A DNA stretch of 64,000 nt from Streptoalloteichus tenebrarius (GTDB lineage Bacteria > Actinomycetota > Actinomycetes > Mycobacteriales > Pseudonocardiaceae), in the NCBI RefSeq assembly GCF_024171885.1, contig NZ_JAMTCP010000005.1:213755-277754 (forward strand), in the 5' to 3' direction. Positions 1 to 8,853 of this stretch are shown here, piece after piece. How positions within the stretch are numbered: position 1 is the first letter of the stretch; the number at the start of each line of letters is the position of its first letter. The translations under genes were made by a program, and so were the position numbers. A model generated the notes under the pieces. It was not told the origin of the DNA. It did not search any database and saw only the letters and a program-made list of their open reading frames with translations.

Positions 1-29
1 ATTTCACGCTAACAGGTGAAAACATTCGG

Positions 30-983
30 TCAAGGAAGGTTGCGCAGAGTAGCGGTCCGGGTGCGGCCGTCCTCGCTCACCGTGTCCGGCGGCTCACCCC
101 ACTCCAGCAACCGGCGGCAGAGCTGGGCCAGACGGTCGCGCAGCGGCGCCGCCCTCCTGGCGAAGGCCGCCTGGCGGCGCGCGTAGTCCGCCCTGCCCTC
201 GGCCGTCTCGATCCGCACCGGCTCGTACCCCAGGGCCGCCAGGTCGTACGGGCTGGCCCGCATGTCCAGCTCCCTGATCTCCACGGCCAGCTCGAAGCAG
301 TCGGCCACCAGCTCGGACGGCGTGAAGGGGTCCAGCTTGTACGCCCACTTGTAGAGGTCCATGTTGGCGTGCAGGCATCCCGGCTGTTCGAGCCGGAGCT
401 GGTCCTCGCGCGTGGGCTGGAGCGTGTTGCGCGGCCGGGCGGGCTCGGTGAAGAACCGGAACGCGTCGAAGTGGCCGCACCGGATCGACTGCGACTCGAC
501 CACCGCGTCCGTGCCGGAGGACCCGAGCCGCAGCGGCCACGCGGCGTGCCGCACCTCGTCCTGGTCCAGCCGGTAGACCATCGCCCACTCGTGCAGGCCG
601 AAGCAGCTCAGCCGGGGCGGCCGGGACGCGGTGGCGGTGAGCAGGGCGTGCGCGAACTCCGCCGTGCGACGCCGGCTGTCGGTGAAGGCGGCCGGGTCGA
701 GCGCCACGCCGCCGGGGACGTCCGGGTGCTCGGCGTAGCCCGACCAGGACAGGTACTCGCGGGCCGACTCCCCGGTCAGCACCACGTCGGGTCCGGGGTG
801 CCACCGCTCCAGCCGCGCCGGCCGGTGCGAGTAGTAGGTGAACAGGAAGTCCAGGACCGGGTGCTTCTCCAGGTTGGCGCGGCGCCGCACGTGGGGCTCG
901 GTCCAGCGACGCACCCGGCGCCGGTGTTCCTCCCGACGGGTGTGCCAGGTCGCCTCGTCGAGCACGATCGGACCGGACACCAC
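30..983 (-). CDS. 3-methyladenine DNA glycosylase-like protein
   Basis: The 317-residue protein resembles the actinobacterial family usually labelled 3-methyladenine DNA glycosylase. Visible family blocks are EKHPVLDFLFTYYSHRP near the N-terminus, RWHPG shortly after, and a C-terminal half with HANMDLYKWAYKL and a run ending in RRLLEWGEPPDTV. The name comes from annotation habit; no helix-hairpin-helix or catalytic aspartate can be assigned with certainty, so the enzymatic role is tentative. The start is the GTG at 983: a TACCGT -10 box (990-995 on the minus strand) lies six bases upstream, the arrangement of a leaderless transcript. A second GTG at 980 is the alternative. The gene stands alone and reads toward the left window edge. 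Confidence 0.7.
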   Translation of the reverse strand: MVSGPIVLDEATWHTRREEHRRRVRRWTEPHVRRRANLEKHPVLDFLFTYYSHRPARLERWHPGPDVVLTGESAREYLSWSGYAEHPDVPGGVALDPAAFTDSRRRTAEFAHALLTATASRPPRLSCFGLHEWAMVYRLDQDEVRHAAWPLRLGSSGTDAVVESQSIRCGHFDAFRFFTEPARPRNTLQPTREDQLRLEQPGCLHANMDLYKWAYKLDPFTPSELVADCFELAVEIRELDMRASPYDLAALGYEPVRIETAEGRADYARRQAAFARRAAPLRDRLAQLCRRLLEWGEPPDTVSEDGRTRTATLRNLP

Positions 984-989
984 GCCCCA

Positions 990-995
990 ACGGTA
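990..995 (-). promoter_or_regulatory. leaderless -10 box TACCGT
   Basis: TACCGT on the minus strand followed by six bases and the GTG at 983. The same box and spacing occur before 8854 and 26248, which supports a leaderless promoter for the glycosylase-like gene. Confidence 0.5.
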
Positions 996-1030
996 CGACG
1001 TCGCCCCGACCGGGTGGTGGGGGGTGTCGC

Positions 1031-1220
1031 CCGAACCGCGTCCTCGTCGTCGGCCAGCGCCACGCGGATCATGCGCTTGACGACGTTCTCCGAGGACGGC
1101 TCCATCGCCCGCGCGCTCGGCGACGGGGCCAGCGGGTTCCTGCTCAAGACCGGCGCGGGGCGCGGGCGCCAGGGACCGGACCGCCGCCCTCACCGACCGG
1201 GAGCGGGAGGTGCTGGGCCA
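1031..1220. pseudogene. NarL-family response regulator remnant, halves inverted
   Basis: Three disconnected pieces of one LuxR/NarL response regulator can be read. On the minus strand, 1072 to 1031 encodes MIRVALADDEDAVR, the receiver N-terminus with its acidic pocket. On the plus strand, from 1078, LTTFSEDGSIARALGDGASG and then FLLKT give the end of the receiver with the conserved lysine. From about 1183, in another plus frame, ALTDREREVLG gives the start of the LuxR helix-turn-helix. The two receiver pieces meet tail to tail at about 1071, so an inversion with loss of the middle of the domain took place. No functional product is possible. Confidence 0.65.
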
Positions 1221-1363
1221 CACGGGCCTCGGGTACCGCTCAGGGCTGGGGCGGGCTGGGCTCCCCGTGCCGGCCTTCGCGGTGAGGCGGAACGCGGCGC
1301 GCCCCGCGACGCCGGCCACCAGGGCGGGCGTCACGGGGCGCGGACGGTGAGACGGGTGAAGGG

Positions 1364-2422
1364 TCAGCGGTCGGGGAGCAGGCCGTTGACGTGGGTGCCG
1401 TCCCTGACGGTCCCGACGAACTCCTCCACCAGGTCCTCCAGTGCGACGACGCCGAGCAGCGACCCGTCCTGGCCCACGGCGCGCGCCAGGTGGCTGTGCG
1501 CGCGACGCAGCGCCGCGAGCGCCTCGTCCAGTCGGGCGTCGGCCGGCAGGTCCGGCAGGCCCCTGACCCTGGAGCGCGGCACCGGCGTCGCTGGGTCCGC
1601 GCCCGCCAGCTCCAGCACGTCCTTGACGTGCAGGTAGCCGACCAGGCGGCCGTCGTCGCGCCGCAGCGGGTAGCGCGAGAACCCGGTGTCGGTCACGGCC
1701 TCGGCCAGGTCGCCCACGGTCGGCCGCTCGGGCACGGTCCTGACCTGGTCGATCGGCACCAGCACGTCGGCCACCGTGCGGTCGGCCGACGAGAGCGCCT
1801 GCGCCAACCGCCGGTGCTCCGGCTCGTCGAGCAGGCCCTCCCTGCGCGACTCGCCGAGCATCTCGGCCAGCTCGTCGCGGGTGTAGGCGGTGTCCAGCTC
1901 GTCCTTGGGACGCACGCCCAGCAGCCGCAGCACGCCGTTGGCGCACACGTTGAGCAGCGAGATCACCGGTCGGACCAGCCGGACGAAGCCGACCAGGACC
2001 GGCACCAGCAGCAACGCGGTGCGCTCCGGCCCGGCGATCGCGATGTTCTTGGGCACCATCTCGCCGAGCACGACGTGCAGCACCGAGAAGACGGCCAACG
2101 CGACCACGAAGGCCAGCGGGTGCACCACCGCGCTCGGCACCCCGAGCGGCTGGAGCAGGTGTTCGAGCTGGCTGGCGATCACCGGCTCGCCCAGCGCGCC
2201 CAGCCCCAGCGAGCAGACCGTGATGCCGAGCTGCGCGCCGGCCAGCATCAGCGAGATGCGCTCGCTGGCGCGCATGACCGTCCTCGCCCGGGGGTGCCCC
2301 GACTCCAGCAGGGCCTCCAGGCGGTCGCGACGGGCGCTGATCAGGGCGAACTCCGCGCCCACGAAGAACGCGTTCGCGCCGAGCAGCAGGATCGCGAGGA
2401 AGAGGGAGACGAGGTCGTTCAC
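1364..2422 (-). CDS. CNNM/CorC-family membrane protein (DUF21-CBS)
   Basis: A 352-residue hemolysin/CNNM-type transporter, in a family linked to Mg2+/Co2+ efflux. An N-terminal DUF21 domain with about four membrane segments (roughly residues 1-190, including the GEMVPKNIAIAGPER motif) is followed by a CBS pair (about 210-340) containing GFSRYPLRRDDG and LVEEFVGTVRDGTHV. It ends right after the CBS pair, so the C-terminal CorC_HlyC domain of the upstream paralogue is missing. Its GTG start overlaps the stop of the upstream gene by four bases, so the two are translationally coupled and may form a heteromeric transporter. Confidence 0.85.
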   Translation of the reverse strand: MNDLVSLFLAILLLGANAFFVGAEFALISARRDRLEALLESGHPRARTVMRASERISLMLAGAQLGITVCSLGLGALGEPVIASQLEHLLQPLGVPSAVVHPLAFVVALAVFSVLHVVLGEMVPKNIAIAGPERTALLLVPVLVGFVRLVRPVISLLNVCANGVLRLLGVRPKDELDTAYTRDELAEMLGESRREGLLDEPEHRRLAQALSSADRTVADVLVPIDQVRTVPERPTVGDLAEAVTDTGFSRYPLRRDDGRLVGYLHVKDVLELAGADPATPVPRSRVRGLPDLPADARLDEALAALRRAHSHLARAVGQDGSLLGVVALEDLVEEFVGTVRDGTHVNGLLPDR

Positions 2423-3810
2423 CGCGCGGCCCCCTGGGCGTGGCCCTGCCGCGCCCGCTCACCGCGCGGCGCGGGATCCCCCTGCCGCTCCGGAGCCCGC
2501 TCGGGAGCCAGGGAGACGCGCAGCTCGGCCACCCGGTGCCGGTCCATCCGCATCACGGTGAGCCGCCAGCCCTCGTGGAGCACCTCGTCGCCGACCGAGG
2601 GGATGCGCCCCAACCGGGCCAGGACGAACCCGGCGAGCGTCTCGTAGTCGCCGTCCGGGATGCGGAAGCCGGTGGCCTCGGCCACCTCGTCGCCCCGCAG
2701 CAGCCCCGAGACCATCCAGCTCGTCCTGCCCAGCGGGCGCACCGGGGCGACCTCCAGCCGGTCGTGCTCGTCCCGCACGTCGCCAACGATCTCCTCGACC
2801 AGGTCCTCCAGCGTGACCAGGCCCGCCGTGCCGCCGTACTCGTCGACGACCACGGCCATCTGGAGCCCGGAGCCGCGCAGCCGGTCGAGCAGGGCGTCGC
2901 CGTCCAACGTCTCGGGCACGGTGGGCACCGGTCGGGTGAGCGCCGACACCGGGGTGGTGGCGCGCTGCGCGGCCGGCACCGCGAACGCCTGCTTGACGTG
3001 GACCGCGCCCTTGATGTCGTCCAGGTCCCCGGCGTGCACGGGGAAGCGGGAGAAGCCGGTCCTGCGCGCGGCGGCGATGAGGTCGAGCACGGTCGCGTCG
3101 ACCCGCAGCGCCTCGACCCGGACGCGGGGCGTCATCAGCTCGTCGGCGGTGCGGTCGCCGAAGCGCAGCGACCGGTCCAGCAGGGCCGCGGTCCCCTGGT
3201 CGAGGGTGCCCTGCGCGGCGCTGCTGCGGACCAGCGAGCCCAGCTCCTGCGGCGACCGCGCGGAACGCAGCTCCTCGGCCGGCTCGACGCCCAGTCGGCG
3301 CACGACCCAGTTGGCCGAGCCGTTGAGCCAGTGGATGAACCAGCGGAACAGGCCGGAGAACCCGGCCTGCGCGCCGGCGACGGCCCTGGCCGTGGCGAGC
3401 GGCCTGGCGATCGCCAGGTTCTTGGGCACCAGCTCGCCGAAGATCATCGACAGCGCGGTGGCCAGCAGCAGCGCCACGACCAGGGCGATCGGCTCCGCCG
3501 CCGCGGCGGGCACGCGCAGCGCGGTCAGCCCCGGCTCCAGGAGCGCGGCGATGGCCGGCTTGGCCACGATGCCGGTGACCAGCGTGGTGGCGCTGATGCC
3601 GAGCTGGGCGCCGGAGAGCTGGAAGGACAGGGTCCGGTGGGCGCGTTGGACGGTCAGCGCCCTGGAGTCGCCGACCTGCTGGGCGTGGGTGTCGACCTGA
3701 CTGCGCTCCAGCGCGGTGAGGGAGAACTCGGCCGCGACGAAGATCGCGGTGCCCAGCGTGAGCACGGCGACGACGAGCAGGCCGAGGAGGGTGGTCACGA
3801 GTCCGGTCAC
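2419..3810 (-). CDS. CNNM/CorC-family membrane protein, full length
   Basis: The 463-residue first gene of the pair. The DUF21 membrane domain spans about residues 1-200 and carries GELVPKNLAIARPL; the CBS pair spans about 215-340, with GFSRFPVHAGDLDD and VVVDEYGGTAGLVTLEDLVE, the classic CorC signature; a CorC_HlyC transporter-associated domain occupies about 350-430. The tail is arginine-rich and low-complexity. The GTG at 3810 is preceded by AGGGG about seven bases upstream. Its ion specificity, Mg2+ or Co2+, cannot be read from sequence. Confidence 0.88.
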   Translation of the reverse strand: MTGLVTTLLGLLVVAVLTLGTAIFVAAEFSLTALERSQVDTHAQQVGDSRALTVQRAHRTLSFQLSGAQLGISATTLVTGIVAKPAIAALLEPGLTALRVPAAAAEPIALVVALLLATALSMIFGELVPKNLAIARPLATARAVAGAQAGFSGLFRWFIHWLNGSANWVVRRLGVEPAEELRSARSPQELGSLVRSSAAQGTLDQGTAALLDRSLRFGDRTADELMTPRVRVEALRVDATVLDLIAAARRTGFSRFPVHAGDLDDIKGAVHVKQAFAVPAAQRATTPVSALTRPVPTVPETLDGDALLDRLRGSGLQMAVVVDEYGGTAGLVTLEDLVEEIVGDVRDEHDRLEVAPVRPLGRTSWMVSGLLRGDEVAEATGFRIPDGDYETLAGFVLARLGRIPSVGDEVLHEGWRLTVMRMDRHRVAELRVSLAPERAPERQGDPAPRGERARQGHAQGAAR

Positions 3811-4012
3811 CGAGCACCCCTGAGGTCGGCGTCCGGACGGGGATGGCAGCCGGGTGAACCCGGCCCACTACTGCAGCCAGGTGACTGCGCGTCGCGCACG
3901 GAAAGCGTCACTCCTCGACGTGAGCGGGCGATATCTGGACGCCAGTGTAAACGTGGAGTAAGGGAACGGGGATTCCGTCGCGCGAACGGAATAAGCCACA
4001 CGGGTAAGGAAT

Positions 4013-4045
4013 GGCCGCCGGACGGAGGAACTCCGTCCGGCGGCC
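4013..4045 (-). terminator. strong hairpin terminator downstream of DoxX
   Basis: A perfect 15-bp stem (4013-4027 with 4031-4045) encloses a three-base GAA loop. It lies 147 bp past the stop of the minus-strand DoxX gene and before the CNNM operon promoter. There is no U tract, as is normal in actinomycetes. Confidence 0.75.
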
Positions 4046-4100
4046 TCGCGCTGTGTGGTCGCGCGCTCCCTGCCCGTGCCGGGCTTCACCCGTCGGCGCC

Positions 4101-4150
4101 CGGTCTGTGTCTGTCGGTGTCTGTCAGTGCCTGCCTGTGCCTGTCGGTGC
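4101..4150. repeat. 10-bp tandem repeat
   Basis: Four to five copies of a 10-mer close to CTGTCGGTGC run in perfect 10-bp phase between the DoxX stop codon and its terminator. No coding role is visible. Confidence 0.6.
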
Positions 4151-4191
4151 CGTCAGGTCCAGGTCTGGCCGGTCGCGGGGTGTCGGGCCGC

Positions 4192-4719
4192 TCAGGCGGC
4201 CTGCGGCGCGGCGGCGCTGGCGGCCCTGCGGACCGCGGCCGCCCTCCCGCCGACGGCCAGGCCGCTGACCAGGCCGAGCGCCACCGCGGCAACGGCCAGG
4301 GTCGTGGCCGGCCGGTCGATGCCGAACAGGGCGTCCAGCGACGCGGCGCCGGGGCCGGTCAGCGCCAGGCCCGCGCCGGCGACCGCCAGCACCAGCGGGT
4401 ACTCGTAACCACCCTTGGTGACCCACAGGCCGTTGGCGGCGTGCGTGGTGGCGGCGACCACCATGGTGCCGATCACGGCCGCGCCCGCCAGCGGGGTGAG
4501 CAGGCCCACGGCCAGTCCGACGCCGCCGGCCAGCTCGCCGAGGCCGGCCATCAGCGCCATGACCCGGCCGGGGCGGAAGCCCTGGGACTCCAGCCACCCC
4601 GCGGTGCCGGCGAGGCCGTGCCCGCCGAACGCGCCGAACAGCTTCTGCGCGCCGTGGCCGACCATCAGCAGGCCGACGACGACGCGGAGCACCAACAACC
4701 CGAGGTCGAGCGTGGTCAT
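4192..4719 (-). CDS. DoxX family integral membrane protein
   Basis: A 175-residue DoxX-family protein with four predicted membrane helices. The family start LGLLVLRVVVGLLMVGHGAQ is present, followed by KLFGAFGGHG, the signature of this subgroup, and the GLGELAGG helix. DoxX proteins are linked to thiol/redox stress in mycobacteria (DoxX-SodA-SseA complex), but neither partner is next to this gene. The ATG at 4719 has GGGAGA nine bases upstream. The last 15 residues are alanine-rich and probably cytoplasmic. It is monocistronic, with its own terminator at 4013-4045. Confidence 0.85.
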   Translation of the reverse strand: MTTLDLGLLVLRVVVGLLMVGHGAQKLFGAFGGHGLAGTAGWLESQGFRPGRVMALMAGLGELAGGVGLAVGLLTPLAGAAVIGTMVVAATTHAANGLWVTKGGYEYPLVLAVAGAGLALTGPGAASLDALFGIDRPATTLAVAAVALGLVSGLAVGGRAAAVRRAASAAAPQAA

Positions 4720-4890
4720 GGTCGTTCTCCCGTTCCGTGTCTCGTCAGGGGGACCCGTCCGGGTCCGTCGGGCCGCGGCGCGCGCCGCGGCGTCCGTGTG
4801 TCGGAACGAGGTTGAAACTTGAACTATTTCGCCGGCGATCAGTGACGCGCCTCACGGCGGCGCGGCCGTGCGTCCAGCGCGGGGGGTACG

Positions 4891-5110
4891 CCCGACCTGG
4901 CCGTGCACTCGCTGGTGTGGGACGAGTGCCAGAAGATCGGCGGCAAGGACCCCGACCACGACGGGCGCGACCTGTGGGAGGCGACCGACACCGCGCCGAC
5001 CTGGCGCTGCTGGTGGACAGCGAGTCGCCCAGCACGGACAAGGACCATCTCGACCGCACCGCGGACCTGCCGCACGACTGGCTGCCGACCCGCCTGCCCG
5101 ACGTTGGTGC
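4891..5110 (+). pseudogene. catalase fragment
   Basis: The plus-strand reading from 4891 gives PDLAVHSLVWDECQKIGG followed by KDPD and RDLWEA, which matches the clade-II/III catalase block [26 protein letters not shown]. Downstream the match moves to another frame (KDHLDRTADLPHDWLPTR, compare the catalase FDPLDxTKxxPEExxPxR stretch) and then fades. The haem pocket, the catalytic histidine region and the C-terminus are absent. It is a short degraded remnant with at least one frameshift. Confidence 0.6.
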
Positions 5111-5330
5111 GGGTGCCACCGACGACCACACCGGGGTTGAGCGTGGTGCTGGCCCCGGGGTCGGCGATCGGCCGCAACCAGGTCGTCGGTTCGGGCGGTG
5201 AGCTGGCCCAGGGGCTGGTCCGTCCTCTCCGCCTCGGTGCTCACCCGGACGTCGACGTCGGCGTGGGCGCGGCCAGCCACCCCGTTCGCCGTGGCCGGTT
5301 CGGGAGGGAGGTGGGCGGAGGCGCCCGGGA
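5111..5330. other. gap with no recognisable gene
   Basis: Between the catalase remnant and the stop codon of the LacI-family gene there is no convincing coding sequence and no clear hairpin. Confidence 0.5.
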
Positions 5331-6407
5331 TCAGGGCAGCCCGGCGCCCGGCGCGGTGGTGCTCTCCCGCAGGACCACCTCGGCCGGCATCGGCACGTGC
5401 CGGTGTTCGGTCCGGTGCTCGTCGCCGTGGTCGGCAGGTCGGCCGGCGCCGACCGGCTCGTCGAGCGCCATGATCGCCGCGCACCGGCCCATCTCGGTCA
5501 GCGGGAGCCGCACGGTGCTCAGCGCCGGGACGAGGTCCCGCAACGTGGGGATGTCGTCGAACCCCGCCACGGAGACGTCCTCGGGCACCCGCACCCCGCG
5601 CTCGCGGAACGCCGCGACCGCGCCAACCGCCATGACGTCGTTGACGGCGAACACGCACGTCGCGCCGGTCCGCCTCGACAGCAGCTCCAGCGCGGCCGCG
5701 TGCCCGCCGTCCCGGGTGAACTCCCCGTGCACCACGGCGTCGTCCGGCAGCGCCACCCCGGCCTCGGCCAGGCCGGCGCGGAACGCCGCCAGCCGGTCGG
5801 TCGCCGTCAGCAGGGTGGTCGGCCCGGCGAGCACCGCGAACCGGCGGTGGCCCAGGGCCGTCAGCCGCCGCGCCAACGCCGTGGCCCCGTCCCGGTTGGC
5901 GGGGACCACGGTGTCGGTGGGCAGCCCCGCCTGGGAGACGCAGGTGACCCGACCGCCCTCGGCGACGAACGCGCGGATCTCGGCGGCCAGGCGCTCGGTC
6001 GCGACCGGGTCGGCGACGCGGGTGCCGACGAGCACCACCGCCCGCGCCCGGTGCGCCCGCAACGTCGCCAGCAGCGAGCGCTCGCGCTCCGGGTCGCGGC
6101 CGGTGGTGCCCAGCACGACGACCAGCCCCGCGCGCTCGGCCACCTCGGTCACGCCCGCCGCGATCGACGAGAAGTAGGGGTCGGCGATGTCGTGCACGAC
6201 GAGCCCGACCAGGTTGCTGCTGTTGCGGGCGAGCGCCTGCGCGGACGCGTTGGGGCGGTAGCCCAGCACGGTGGCGGCGGCCAGCACGCGTTCCCGCAAC
6301 GGGGCGCTGACGCGGCGGCCGCCGCCGTTGAGCACGCGCGAGGCGGTGGCCAACGAGACCCCGGCGCGCTCGGCGACCTGGACCAACGTGGTCTGACGAG
6401 CGGCCAC
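5331..6407 (-). CDS. LacI-family transcriptional regulator
   Basis: A 358-residue LacI/GalR repressor. The helix-turn-helix is at about residues 5-30 (VQVAERAGVSLATASRVLNG), followed by the hinge RPNASAQALA and a periplasmic-binding-protein-like effector domain (about 62-340) with NRDGATALARRLTALGHRR and VAGFDDIPTLRDLVPALST. The GTG at 6407 has a strong AGGAGG seven bases upstream, so longer readings are excluded. The C-terminus has a His/Glu-rich insertion (DHGDEHRTEHRHVPM). No sugar-uptake operon is adjacent, so the effector and target genes are unknown; a LacI-type palindrome exists at 29942-29955 but is far away. Confidence 0.92.
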   Translation of the reverse strand: MAARQTTLVQVAERAGVSLATASRVLNGGGRRVSAPLRERVLAAATVLGYRPNASAQALARNSSNLVGLVVHDIADPYFSSIAAGVTEVAERAGLVVVLGTTGRDPERERSLLATLRAHRARAVVLVGTRVADPVATERLAAEIRAFVAEGGRVTCVSQAGLPTDTVVPANRDGATALARRLTALGHRRFAVLAGPTTLLTATDRLAAFRAGLAEAGVALPDDAVVHGEFTRDGGHAAALELLSRRTGATCVFAVNDVMAVGAVAAFRERGVRVPEDVSVAGFDDIPTLRDLVPALSTVRLPLTEMGRCAAIMALDEPVGAGRPADHGDEHRTEHRHVPMPAEVVLRESTTAPGAGLP

Positions 6408-6544
6408 GTTCCACCTCCTGCTGTCGCTGCCGGAGCGTAACCACCGACGGGTGATTCGCGGGCTGAACGTGACAGAAGGTGGTCTTCGGAGGGGAAGTCG
6501 CGCCGGGTGTTGCGCCGTTCGGCGGTGGGCGTGCCGCGGACGGG

Positions 6545-7108
6545 TTAAGGCCGGCGGCCGACGAGGCCCATCAGCCTGTCCTGGGTCGGCGCCGAGTCCG
6601 GCACCTTGACGGGCGGGTCGACGATCCCGGCGCCGCGCCACGAGTCGATCTGGGCCCGGATGGTCTCGTACACGACGTCCACCAGCTCCTCGTCGAGCCG
6701 GTCGTCGTCGCCGATGCCCCTGGCGAGGTCCCAGGCGTGCACGGTGAGGTCGCAGGTCATCTGCCATCCGTAGTCGGCGGCGGCCATCACCCCGGCGCTG
6801 GTGTGGACCCGTCCGTCCAGCGCGCCAGGGCGGTGGAACGCCTCCCGGGAACCGCGCGCCGCCCGGTCCCACCGCCGCACCGGGTCGTCCCCGAGCTGGT
6901 CGCCGTCGAACCGGTCGCCCACCTCGTCCAGCGTCGCGCCGCGCAGCAGCCAGGGCGCCCAGAGCTGTTCGACCGTGAGATGGTTGACGAGGTCCCGAAC
7001 GCTCCACTCGACGCACGGAGTAGGGGAGTTCCACCGTTCGGCCGACACGCGATGCACCCTTCGGCCGAACTCGTCCAGGGCGCGGTCGTAGGCCACTAGC
7101 AAATCCAT
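6545..7108 (-). CDS. TIGR03086 / maleylpyruvate isomerase-like metal-binding protein
   Basis: A 187-residue DinB-superfamily protein of the TIGR03086 type, related to mycothiol-dependent maleylpyruvate isomerase. Typical blocks are SPTPCVEWSVRDLVNHLT, carrying one metal-ligand histidine, and TCDLTVHAWDLARGIG, carrying the second. The protein is of usual length and has no extra domain. The function of this subgroup is not established; a thiol-linked role is plausible because the organism encodes low-molecular-thiol genes (egt operon at 16.7 kb). It is transcribed divergently from the peptide transporter at 7303. Confidence 0.8.
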   Translation of the reverse strand: MDLLVAYDRALDEFGRRVHRVSAERWNSPTPCVEWSVRDLVNHLTVEQLWAPWLLRGATLDEVGDRFDGDQLGDDPVRRWDRAARGSREAFHRPGALDGRVHTSAGVMAAADYGWQMTCDLTVHAWDLARGIGDDDRLDEELVDVVYETIRAQIDSWRGAGIVDPPVKVPDSAPTQDRLMGLVGRRP

Positions 7109-7302
7109 GTGAGCAGTGCAACATCATGCGTGCGGCGTGGCCACTGGACAATGAAGAATGCGTCCACCTACCGGGCATGTGGTCTGGACCACGATCCGGG
7201 TCCATGATTTCGGAGCGCTACTCCCATCGGCGTAGCCTCCGCCCGTCGTGCGCGGACGGCCTCGGCCGGACGCGCGGTCGAGGCACGAGAGGACAACACA
7301 CC

Positions 7303-8787
7303 GTGAGCGCCACGGCGACAGCGGCGCCGGTCAACGAGGACCGGAGCTTCTTCGGCCACCCACGCGGCCTGGCCACCTTGTTCTTCACCGAGATGTGGGA
7401 GCGTTTCTCGTATTACGGGTTGCGCGCCATCCTGGTGTTCTTCCTGTCCGCCTCGGTGGCCAACGGCGGCCTCGGGATGGACAAGCCCCTCGCCAGCTCG
7501 GTGGTGAGCGTCTACGGGGCCGCCATCTACATGTCCGCGCTGGCCGGTGGCTGGATCGCCGACCGCCTGCTCGGGTCGCAGCGCTCGGTGTTCTACGGCG
7601 GCCTCGTGATCATGTTCGGTCACGTGTGCATGGCGCTGCCGTTCGGCTCCTCCACCGTGTGGCTCGGCCTGGCGCTGATCATCGTGGGCACCAGCCTGCT
7701 CAAGCCGAACATCTCCAGCGTCGTCGGCAGCCTCTACTCCAAGACCGACGCGCGGCGGGACGCGGGTTTCTCGGTCTTCTACACCAGCATCAACATCGGC
7801 TCGTTCGTCGGCCAGCTCGTCACGGGCTACCTCGGTGAGAAGGTCAACTGGCACGTCGGCTTCGGCGCCGCCGCGGTCGGCATGGCCATCGGCCTGATCC
7901 AGTACAAGTTGGGCGCGCGGCACCTGGGCAACGCGGCGGCCGCCCCGTCCAACCCGCTCACTCCCGAGGAGCGCGGCAAGGCGTTCACCCGCATCGGCAT
8001 GGCCGTCGCGGGGGTCGCGGTCGTCCTCGTCATCATGCAGCTCACCGGCACGCTGGACGCCCACGGCATCACCAACGCGATCTCCATCGCCGCGATGGTG
8101 CTCCCGGTCATCTACTTCGCGGTGATGCTGCGCAGCCCCAAGACCACCAAGATCGAGCGCGACCGGGTCAAGGCGTACATCCCGCTGTTCATCGCCGCGA
8201 CACTGTTCTGGCTGATCTTCGAGCAGGCGGCCAACGTCCTGAACATCTACGCCGACGAGCGCGTGGAGAAGACCGTCTTCGGCTGGGAGTTCCCCGCCTC
8301 GTGGTTCCAGTCGGTCAACCCGATGTTCCTCGTGCTGTTCTCGCCGATCGTGGCGATGATCTGGCTGAAGCTGGGCCAGCGCCAGCCGTCCACCCCGCGC
8401 AAGTTCGCGATCGCGGTGGCCTCGGTCGGCCTGTCCTTCGGCGTGCTCGCCCTGGCGGCGATGCTCACCGGCCCCGACGCGAGGGTCAGCCCGCTGTGGC
8501 TGCTGCTGGTCTACGCCATCCAGACCGTCGCCGAGCTGCTGCTCTCCCCGGTCGGCCTGTCGATGACCACCAAGCTCGCCCCCGCCGCGTTCCTGTCGCA
8601 GATGATGGGCATGTGGTTCCTGGCGACCTCCGCGGGCTACGGCCTGGCGGCCCAGATCGTGCCGTTCTACTCGGCGGAGAACGAGATCCCGTACTTCGGC
8701 ATCCTCGCGATCTGCGCGGTCGCCCTGGCCGTCCTGCTCTGGATCGGCACCAACCGGGTCAGGAAGCTGATGCACGGCGTGAGCTGA
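7303..8787 (+). CDS. POT-family proton-dependent oligopeptide transporter
   Basis: A 494-residue PTR2/POT major-facilitator protein for proton-coupled di- and tripeptide uptake. The ExxERFxYY signature appears as FFTEMWERFSYYG at about residues 27-39, and the second PTR2 signature region as FSVFYTSINIGSF. Around 14 membrane segments are predicted, the normal count for bacterial POT proteins. The GTG at 7303 follows GAGAGGA about ten bases upstream; a longer in-frame reading back to 7126 lacks membrane-protein character. It is a single-gene unit. Confidence 0.93.
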   Translation: MSATATAAPVNEDRSFFGHPRGLATLFFTEMWERFSYYGLRAILVFFLSASVANGGLGMDKPLASSVVSVYGAAIYMSALAGGWIADRLLGSQRSVFYGGLVIMFGHVCMALPFGSSTVWLGLALIIVGTSLLKPNISSVVGSLYSKTDARRDAGFSVFYTSINIGSFVGQLVTGYLGEKVNWHVGFGAAAVGMAIGLIQYKLGARHLGNAAAAPSNPLTPEERGKAFTRIGMAVAGVAVVLVIMQLTGTLDAHGITNAISIAAMVLPVIYFAVMLRSPKTTKIERDRVKAYIPLFIAATLFWLIFEQAANVLNIYADERVEKTVFGWEFPASWFQSVNPMFLVLFSPIVAMIWLKLGQRQPSTPRKFAIAVASVGLSFGVLALAAMLTGPDARVSPLWLLLVYAIQTVAELLLSPVGLSMTTKLAPAAFLSQMMGMWFLATSAGYGLAAQIVPFYSAENEIPYFGILAICAVALAVLLWIGTNRVRKLMHGVS

Positions 8788-8841
8788 CGCCGGGCGGCTC
8801 TCCCGCCTTTCGACCCCTGTGGCCACGGTGCGCTCGCCGCG

Positions 8842-8847
8842 TACCGT
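8842..8847 (+). promoter_or_regulatory. leaderless -10 box TACCGT
   Basis: TACCGT followed by six bases and the ATG at 8854. There is no Shine-Dalgarno sequence, so the DUF6191 mRNA probably starts at or next to its ATG. Confidence 0.55.
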
Positions 8848-8853
8848 GGCCAC

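Noticed and set aside
7126..7302. N-terminal extension of the POT transporter
   Set aside because: Arg-rich, precedes the usual family start, and the GTG at 7303 has a ribosome-binding site.
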